This document shows positions 4,571 through 9,344 of a DNA stretch of 9,344 nucleotides, piece after piece. The DNA is from an uncultured Acetatifactor sp. (GTDB lineage Bacteria; Bacillota; Clostridia; Lachnospirales; Lachnospiraceae). Location of the stretch: assembly GCA_948896875.1 (NCBI GenBank), contig CAQUWW010000116.1:1-9344 (forward strand). The letters are read 5' to 3'. Positions within the stretch are counted from its first letter, which is position 1. Every line of letters begins with the position of its first letter. The translations under genes and the position numbers were made by a program. The notes under the pieces were generated by a model. It was not told where the DNA came from, did not search any database, and was given only the letters and a program-made list of their open reading frames with translations.

Positions 4571-6511
4571 TTATATCCCCTTTCCAGATTGCAATTTTCT
4601 CCTGTAGAATTCCACGTCATGCTTCTCCATTCCTAGTTCGCTAAATATAATACAATGTCTTAAATTCTTCTCTGAATTCTGTTGCTGTCGAACGGGAATG
4701 CCTTCCTTCTGTCGCTGAACATTATTCCACGTCATACCATATATTCCTCCATGAACCCCAAATGTACGACGCTGAGAAAGGCATTCCCTTATAATATTCC
4801 GGCTGATTGCATCTGAACGGTCATATTCTCCCATATTTCCCAGCTCGCTTGCCACACCTCCCATCACGATTTCATACATATTAATAAAGCAGAAAATCAG
4901 TTTCTCCCTTTCGCAGGTTTTGTACTGTTCCTCCAGTACAGCAAGCTGTCTCATCTTTTCTTCATCCATTCCTTTCTTTCGGCATGTCATGCTCAGGATA
5001 CAACTGATCTCCTCATTGGTCAGATACTTCTTTCCTGGTTTCATGACTGCTTCCCATGGTAATGTGCATTCCAGCGCTTCCCTGACTTTTTCAACGCACT
5101 GTTCCCCTGTAATGGTTCCTTTGTGAATCTCGTTTACAGCCTGACAGCGCAGCCAGGCCTGTCTGTTGGAAGGAATCTCCAGGGATATCCTTTCCTGCAG
5201 CTGCCCCAACAGCAGATCCGCCTCCTCACTTTCCCAATTATCGACCTGGTCCCACGCTTTGCGCATTAATTTCACCGCCTCCGGGTCAGAGGTAACCAGT
5301 TCGGTTCTGCGGGATTCCGCCGACAGGCGCAGCCGTCCCAGCAGTTCTCGCAATATCCCCTTCTGAATTTTCTTCTCCCCGTCTTCCAGGCGCCGTAATG
5401 TCTTCTCCGAGCAGAGAATGCCATCGTCGCAGAGCTGCTTTCTGGTAATCCCCAGCATCTCTCTTCGGATCCGGACCACATCATTGATGCAATAAACCTC
5501 CTTCTCCACATACAGCCAGCAGAAATCTCTCGTCTCCACGGAAACTCCAAACTCCCCGTGCACTGCTTCCAGCGCCTCGGCCTGCTCTCTCCACTTCTGT
5601 ATCTTCTTTTCCGCTTCCTCTGCTTTTCCGGATGCCCCCACAGCCCGCTGTCCGACGGCAATCTCCCGGGCCAGACCTTCTGACAGCCCCAGAATCTCCC
5701 ACAAATAATACAGCCGTCCCGCCTCCCGTAATCTGTCCATGGCCTCTTCACACAGCGCCAGACCTTCCGCCCTCTCCTCCAGCCCCCAGTTCCCCAGGGC
5801 CAGTCCGTCCCGGCATAGATAGTATACTGCTTTGGGGTATATTCTTGCCCGACTGACCACATCGAACCTGGAGTCCGCAATCTTATGCAAGATCTCCCTG
5901 TAATATTCCTCCCAGTTCTGCGGCCTCTCATGCTGAATCCACTCCAGCAGCAGATTCAGCTCCTGCACGGAGCAAACCTTCCCGCTGATCCCCTCGGAGG
6001 GAGAATTTACCGTCAGTTCCAGTGCCTCTCTGAATAAATTCCCCGCCTTTTCCTGTTGTCTTTTTTTCTTTTGCCACATTTCGCCCTTTACTTCTGTCAC
6101 ATCCCCGCTTTGTAGAAGCTGGGCCTCCATACTCAGACAAAACTGCCGTTCCAGCCGCCTGTCCACATCCTTTTCTGCTTTTACCTCATACTGCTCTCTG
6201 TATTCCTCAAGAAGGCGGTATGCTTTCTCCCTACTCCCCCGAGCAGTCAGGTACAGCAGCTGCTGCCGCATTTTCCATGGTATGTAATCCTCCTGGAAGA
6301 GAAGGCATTCATAGACGTCCGGCGATATGCCCAAGCGCTGCAGAAGTCTGTCCTGCAGCACCTTCCCCGCGGCGCGTGTACCCGCTTCAATCCGCGCCAG
6401 CTCACTGGCGGAGCACAGTCCTTCCGACAGCTGTTCCAGGGTAATCGCACATTTTATACGATGTTCTTTCAGGAAATATCCGAATCTTTCATCCTCTCTG
6501 TATTCTTTCAA
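4571..6511 (-). CDS. Large double-HTH (XRE-type) regulator, probable helical-repeat sensor
   Basis: This 646-residue cytoplasmic regulator probably starts at TTG (6511). AAGGGG lies six bases upstream and no ATG precedes residue 81, so only the TTG start preserves the N-terminal HTH. Residues about 10-61 form an XRE-like HTH (ITLEQLSEGLCSASELARIE). A second, homologous HTH lies at about 345-396 (ITRKQLCDDGILCSEKTLRR). Each is followed by roughly 250-280 mostly helical residues rich in Glu, Arg and Leu, resembling TPR-type repeats. Each half is therefore about the size of one Rgg/PlcR-type (RRNPP) regulator, and the protein looks like two fused end to end. RRNPP regulators bind short peptides through their helical repeats; here ligand binding is inferred. 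The gene follows membrane protein copy B by 64 bases and may share its transcript. The convergent 66-residue peptide gene is the obvious candidate partner. Parts of it (5300-6400) are markedly GC-richer than the neighbouring AT-rich genes. Confidence 0.8.
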   Translation of the reverse strand: MKEYREDERFGYFLKEHRIKCAITLEQLSEGLCSASELARIEAGTRAAGKVLQDRLLQRLGISPDVYECLLFQEDYIPWKMRQQLLYLTARGSREKAYRLLEEYREQYEVKAEKDVDRRLERQFCLSMEAQLLQSGDVTEVKGEMWQKKKRQQEKAGNLFREALELTVNSPSEGISGKVCSVQELNLLLEWIQHERPQNWEEYYREILHKIADSRFDVVSRARIYPKAVYYLCRDGLALGNWGLEERAEGLALCEEAMDRLREAGRLYYLWEILGLSEGLAREIAVGQRAVGASGKAEEAEKKIQKWREQAEALEAVHGEFGVSVETRDFCWLYVEKEVYCINDVVRIRREMLGITRKQLCDDGILCSEKTLRRLEDGEKKIQKGILRELLGRLRLSAESRRTELVTSDPEAVKLMRKAWDQVDNWESEEADLLLGQLQERISLEIPSNRQAWLRCQAVNEIHKGTITGEQCVEKVREALECTLPWEAVMKPGKKYLTNEEISCILSMTCRKKGMDEEKMRQLAVLEEQYKTCEREKLIFCFINMYEIVMGGVASELGNMGEYDRSDAISRNIIRECLSQRRTFGVHGGIYGMTWNNVQRQKEGIPVRQQQNSEKNLRHCIIFSELGMEKHDVEFYRRKLQSGKGI

Positions 6512-6558
6512 TCTATTCCCCTTTATATTCTTTCGGCAATATTCTATCGCTCTACAGG

Positions 6559-6574
6559 GCTCTCATGCTCTCAT
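6559..6574. repeat. Tandem 8-bp repeat at the edge of duplicated segment B
   Basis: GCTCTCAT occurs twice in direct tandem (6559-6566 and 6567-6574) and ends exactly where the gene-length repeat copy B begins at 6575. It lies in the 64-bp gap before the regulator, where I see no convincing promoter. It could be a slippage or target-site scar, or chance. Confidence 0.5.
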
Positions 6575-6966
6575 TTTAGTGGATAGATATCGCTATTTTT
6601 TCAGTTGGGATATCTAAAGTCTGAGAAATATAATTTGCTATTTTATCAGACTGAATCTCACTTTCCGTGCTTTGAGCAGCCAAAGTAATTTCGGCTGTAA
6701 CCGACAGAATTTCTTCATCTGAATAGCTTATATCTATTTCACAGTCCGCAATCTTGTCATTCTTTTCAAGCACGTAAGTCATTACATCAGCGGCATAATC
6801 CCAATAAGAAGGAAACAAGTTGTCATTTGAAAGAGTAGAATCTTCGGTCCCGGTTCTGTCACCAAAAAATTTATTTGACCTGGTAATTGCAAAGGCAGCT
6901 ATCCCCAGGAGAAAAACGCAGACACCTAAAATCAAAAACAGCTTTTTATTATTTAACTTCATCATT
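6575..6966 (-). repeat. Gene-length direct repeat, copy B
   Basis: This is the partner of 3148-3536 at an offset of 3427 bases, in the same orientation. Homology stops within a base of the stop codon at one end and at the paired start ATGs at the other. The flanks of the two copies share no visible similarity. The extra codon here (Leu in MMKLNNKK) is the only indel. Confidence 0.97.
6576..6965 (-). CDS. Small membrane-anchored protein of unknown function, copy B
   Basis: This protein is nearly identical to copy A. It begins MMKLNNKKLFLILG, with a single membrane segment at about residues 9-27 and an acidic domain of about 100 residues after it. Protein differences are confined to the N-terminal part: the Leu insertion, LLL to LFL, I to V in the membrane segment, RIEPED to RTGTED, and SDD to SND. 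The whole C-terminal domain is identical. ATG 6965 is used here. A GTG at 6971 is better spaced (five bases) from the AAGGAGG ribosome binding site and would add two residues (VP). A longer frame back to a TTG at 7082 has no ribosome binding site and overlaps the upstream gene, so it is not used. The gene sits between the intact ATPase/nuclease-like gene (103-base gap) and the double-HTH regulator (64-base gap), all on the same strand, so it may be co-transcribed with both. Confidence 0.78.
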   Translation of the reverse strand: MMKLNNKKLFLILGVCVFLLGIAAFAITRSNKFFGDRTGTEDSTLSNDNLFPSYWDYAADVMTYVLEKNDKIADCEIDISYSDEEILSVTAEITLAAQSTESEIQSDKIANYISQTLDIPTEKIAISIH

Positions 6967-7032
6967 GGCACAATAACCTCCTTCTTCCTATAAAGTGCCC
7001 CTGCCCCACCGGATCCGCGGAATGCGATATAA

Positions 7033-7067
7033 CCTGTGGCTCCTGTGAGCAAATATTTTTCCACAGG
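7033..7067 (-). other. Hairpin just after the ATPase/nuclease-like stop codon
   Basis: CCTGTGG (7033-7039) pairs with CCACAGG (7061-7067) across a 21-base loop, starting two bases after the stop on the minus strand. A second CCTGTG at 7042-7047 could pair with the same partner instead, so two alternative stems are possible. No U-run follows, so it is not a standard terminator. It may modulate read-through into membrane protein copy B or act as an mRNA 3' structure. Confidence 0.3.
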
Positions 7068-7068
7068 G

Positions 7069-8652
7069 TCAAATCCTCTCAATTTTACATGTGTGGGTCT
7101 TTGCCTTCGAATGATAGTTGATTCCCACCATCACGATCTCGCCACCGTAATCCTTAAGCACTGCGGGATAATTTCTGTCCCGCATCTGTTTGATGGCCCC
7201 TCCCGACGACTTATCCCACTTCAGTTCTACCACCATAGCCGGAAGCATGGATTTCCGTTTAGGCAGATACACCACATCCGCGATGCCCTTCCCGGATGGC
7301 AGTTCCTCAACTTTAAGATATTGGTCCATGGCAGCGATATATGCAAACTTGATCACGTATCGAAGTGCCTGTTCGTTATTGTAGAAGGTGGGCGCGTACT
7401 GCGTGTCGCGTATCTCCTCTATTGCCTTTGCTACTGCCTCTGCATTGCCCGAAATGGTATCCTCCACAAGCTTCTGCGAATGGCCGATCAGCTCCATCCA
7501 TTTTCGGTTCACAGTCCTGCCTTTCAGAATCTTCTGGAATTCTGCCTTTATCTCTTCATTGGGAATCCTGGCAGTTTTTTCCTTTCTGTCCCAGGTCAGA
7601 TATCCCAAATGGATAAGCAAGGTCAGCACATCGTCCCTGCTCCTGAAGGTCTCAAAATCGTTTTCAAAATTATCCGTATCAACCTCTATTTCTTCCCCCG
7701 ATATCAAACGCAGGATAATTTCTTGCATGCCGTCAAAATCCATGTTGATATATGTCATCAGTGATTCCGCCGCAGACGTCTTCCTCCAATAGGACTGAAA
7801 TTCCCGGAATTTGACTGCACACATGACCGAATATGGATTGTAGACTGCGCCAATCTCCGAAAAATCGTACCCATCATACCATTTTTTTGCCTCTTCGAAA
7901 CTCATTTCATATTTCTTACATAAATTCCGTACATCTTTCTCCGTAAAGCCGGTATATTCCGCGAATCCCCCCGGATTAAGGATGGAATATTCCATAAAGT
8001 CCGAGATGGCGGACTGGGAACCGTCCTTCTTAATGGGAAGAATCCCCGTCATATAAGCGGCAGCCACCACTTTCGGGGTAAAATTATTGCTCTTAAACCA
8101 CTCCCGCAAAAGGCTCAGGTACCGTTTCTGTGCCACGGCATCATCTTTCGCTTCCCGAATCAGCGCATCCCATTCGTCGATGACGAATACGAACTTCCTT
8201 TCCGTCTTTTCCACGCATCGGACCAGACCGTCCGCGAACCCTCTTCCGCCGGCGCAGTCGGGATAGATTTCGGTCAGTTCAGCCGAAAGGCCATCGACAA
8301 TCATATCCGGTACTTCCTTCAGCGGAATCCCTTTTCTCTGGGCCACTGACAGGAAAGTGCTGATGTCGAGATTTATTACCTGGTATTGGTTCAGATGGGC
8401 CTGATACCCTTCTGTCCCTGCAATCTCCTTGTCATCAAAAAGGCTGTGTGAGTCGCAGGAGCAGTCATAGTACGCGCAGAGCATCTGTGCCGCATAGGAT
8501 TTCCCGAAGCGGCGGGGCCTGCTGACACATACCAGATTCTCTCTTGTTCCGATGACATCATTAATCTGGCGAATCAATCCTGTTTTGTCCACATATTCAC
8601 TGTTCACGATTGTCTGAAATCCACTGTTTCCAGAGTTTATATAGATTCCCAC
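7069..8652 (-). CDS. Full-length AAA-ATPase-like / PD-(D/E)XK nuclease superfamily protein
   Basis: This 527-residue protein has the standard two-domain layout of the AAA-ATPase_like/PDDEXK_9 (DUF1703) family. The N-terminal ATPase has the P-loop RPRRFGKS (45-52) and Walker B VFVIDEWD (155-162). A linker carries the conserved KKWYDGYDF motif. The C-terminal PD-(D/E)XK-like core contains Asp459 (IADVVYLPKR), then Glu476-Leu-Lys478 (VVELKW), and Gln489 in AIKQMRDRNYP. The catalytic set appears intact. The start is a GTG at 8652 with AGAGGAGG about four bases upstream. The biological role of the family is not established; mobile-element and defence roles have been considered because of the ATPase-nuclease combination. 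It has its own strong promoter (8695-8723) and is followed by membrane protein copy B and the regulator on the same strand. It is a distant paralogue of the truncated protein at 1994-2953. Confidence 0.92.
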   Translation of the reverse strand: MGIYINSGNSGFQTIVNSEYVDKTGLIRQINDVIGTRENLVCVSRPRRFGKSYAAQMLCAYYDCSCDSHSLFDDKEIAGTEGYQAHLNQYQVINLDISTFLSVAQRKGIPLKEVPDMIVDGLSAELTEIYPDCAGGRGFADGLVRCVEKTERKFVFVIDEWDALIREAKDDAVAQKRYLSLLREWFKSNNFTPKVVAAAYMTGILPIKKDGSQSAISDFMEYSILNPGGFAEYTGFTEKDVRNLCKKYEMSFEEAKKWYDGYDFSEIGAVYNPYSVMCAVKFREFQSYWRKTSAAESLMTYINMDFDGMQEIILRLISGEEIEVDTDNFENDFETFRSRDDVLTLLIHLGYLTWDRKEKTARIPNEEIKAEFQKILKGRTVNRKWMELIGHSQKLVEDTISGNAEAVAKAIEEIRDTQYAPTFYNNEQALRYVIKFAYIAAMDQYLKVEELPSGKGIADVVYLPKRKSMLPAMVVELKWDKSSGGAIKQMRDRNYPAVLKDYGGEIVMVGINYHSKAKTHTCKIERI

Positions 8653-8694
8653 GAAACCTCCTCTCTCATGCAGATCCTGACATCACTTTGCTCA

Positions 8695-8723
8695 ATCTTA
8701 TGTTGAAAACATTAAAAAGTCAA
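8695..8723 (-). promoter_or_regulatory. Strong sigma-A-type promoter for the ATPase/nuclease-like gene
   Basis: On the minus strand, TTGACT (8723-8718) is followed by exactly 17 bases and TAAGAT (8700-8695). The predicted start of transcription lies about 35 bases before the GTG at 8652. It could drive the 7069-8652, 6576-6965 and 4571-6511 genes as one unit. No clear terminator for the dehydrogenase gene upstream is visible in 8653-8760. Confidence 0.75.
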
Positions 8724-8760
8724 TGGCGTGTTGGGAGAATCAAAAACCACAATTACAGCT

Positions 8761-9344
8761 TCACCCCTCCAAAATATGTCTCACCACATACACTCCGCTG
8801 GCCGAGGCGTGGGACAGGGAATGGGTCACACCGCTGCCGTCCCCGATGATATACATGCCCCTGTGCCTGCACTCCAGATTCTCGTCCAGCTCTACTTCCA
8901 TATTATAGAACTTCACCTCCACCCCATAGAGCAGGGTGTCGTCATTGGCCGTGCCGGGTGCAATCTTGTCCAGAGCATAAATCATCTCGATAATGCCGTC
9001 CAGGATACGTTTTGGCAGCACCAGGCTCAGGTCGCCGGGGGTGGCGGCCAGAGTGGGTGTCACAAGCCCTTCCTCTATCCGCTTCACATTGCTGCGCCGT
9101 CCCCGCACCAGGTCACCGAAGCGCTGGACGATGACGCCGCCTCCCAGCATATTGGAAAGTCGTGCAATGCTCTCGCCGTACCCGTTGCTGTCCTTGAAGG
9201 GCTCGGAAAAATGCTTTGCCACCAGCAACGCAAAGTTCGTATTGTCCGTGCGCTTTTCCGGGCTGTCAAAGCTGTGTCCGTTTACAGTGACAATGCCGTT
9301 GGTATTCTCGTTTACCACGATGCCGTAAGGATTCATGCAGAAAG
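8761..9344 (-). CDS. FAD-dependent dehydrogenase (COG2509-type), C-terminal part, 5' end outside window
   Basis: The frame stays open to the window edge (…FCMNPYGIVVNENTNG), so the ATG at 9336 is internal and the gene starts beyond the window. The visible roughly 194 residues match the C-terminal half of the uncharacterised FAD-dependent dehydrogenases of the COG2509 type. They include the FCMxPxGxVV segment, VTVNGHSF, DNTNFALLV and GGGVIVQRFGDLVRGRRS. Near the end is GDGSGVTHSLSHASASGVYV, which corresponds to the C-terminal FAD-contacting loop. These proteins are related to flavoprotein oxidoreductases, but their substrates are not established. The FAD-binding N-terminal Rossmann motif would lie outside the window. 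The gene is moderately GC-rich like pepF, so it probably belongs to the stable chromosome flanking the island. Confidence 0.85.
   Translation of the reverse strand, partial: FCMNPYGIVVNENTNGIVTVNGHSFDSPEKRTDNTNFALLVAKHFSEPFKDSNGYGESIARLSNMLGGGVIVQRFGDLVRGRRSNVKRIEEGLVTPTLAATPGDLSLVLPKRILDGIIEMIYALDKIAPGTANDDTLLYGVEVKFYNMEVELDENLECRHRGMYIIGDGSGVTHSLSHASASGVYVVRHILEG

Noticed and set aside
5272..5931. Arg/Trp/Gly-rich frame of 219 codons within the regulator gene
   Set aside because: It is on the same strand but out of frame with the double-HTH regulator, has biased composition, and has no start signal.
6576..7082. Longer 168-residue version of membrane protein copy B
   Set aside because: It would start at a TTG overlapping the upstream gene with no ribosome binding site. 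The AAGGAGG signal lies just before 6971/6965, and homology to copy A also stops there.
1..9344. CRISPR arrays, tRNA or rRNA genes, transposase genes
   Set aside because: No regularly spaced repeats, cloverleaf-like sequence, rRNA-like sequence or transposase motifs were seen on either strand.

Overview
The window looks like chromosomal DNA of a gut-type Clostridia, most probably a Lachnospiraceae. This rests on the strong AGGAGG ribosome binding sites, the PepF and FAD-dehydrogenase protein types, the presence of two members of the AAA-ATPase-like/PD-(D/E)XK family that is common in this group, and a mosaic of moderately GC-rich genes with AT-rich inserts. The genus cannot be fixed from the sequence alone. 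Two housekeeping-type genes frame the window: oligoendopeptidase F on the left (78-1880, +) and the C-terminal part of a COG2509-type FAD-dependent dehydrogenase on the right (8761-9344, -, running off the edge).

Between them lies an accessory island of about 6.7 kb. Every gene in it is on the minus strand except one small secreted peptide. Read in the direction of transcription (right to left), it holds an intact ATPase/nuclease-like protein (8652-7069), a small membrane-anchored protein (copy B, 6965-6576) and a large HTH regulator starting with TTG (6511-4571). Then come the oppositely oriented 66-residue exported peptide (4348-4548, +), a secreted 191-residue protein (4116-3541), a second near-identical copy of the membrane-anchored protein (copy A, 3544-3149), and a second ATPase-like protein whose nuclease domain is missing (2953-1994). 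A bidirectional terminator (1931-1981) separates the island from pepF.

The most interesting part is the centre. The regulator contains two homologous HTH modules, one at each half, so it looks like a head-to-tail fusion of two RRNPP/Rgg-sized regulators. The gene converging on its 3' end encodes a short peptide with a signal sequence, which is the layout expected of a peptide-pheromone/receptor pair. Upstream of the peptide gene is a perfect 24+10+24 bp palindrome. It sits between the divergent peptide and secreted-protein genes, and promoter-like -35 hexamers start at both of its outer ends. The membrane-protein coding sequence is duplicated almost exactly from start codon to stop codon, once on each side of this centre, and each copy lies next to an ATPase-like gene. 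A peptide-controlled secretion or signalling locus is a reasonable working hypothesis. The parts are visible in the sequence, but their functional link is inference.

No rRNA, tRNA, CRISPR array or transposase gene was seen. No gene-free stretch exceeds 300 bases.
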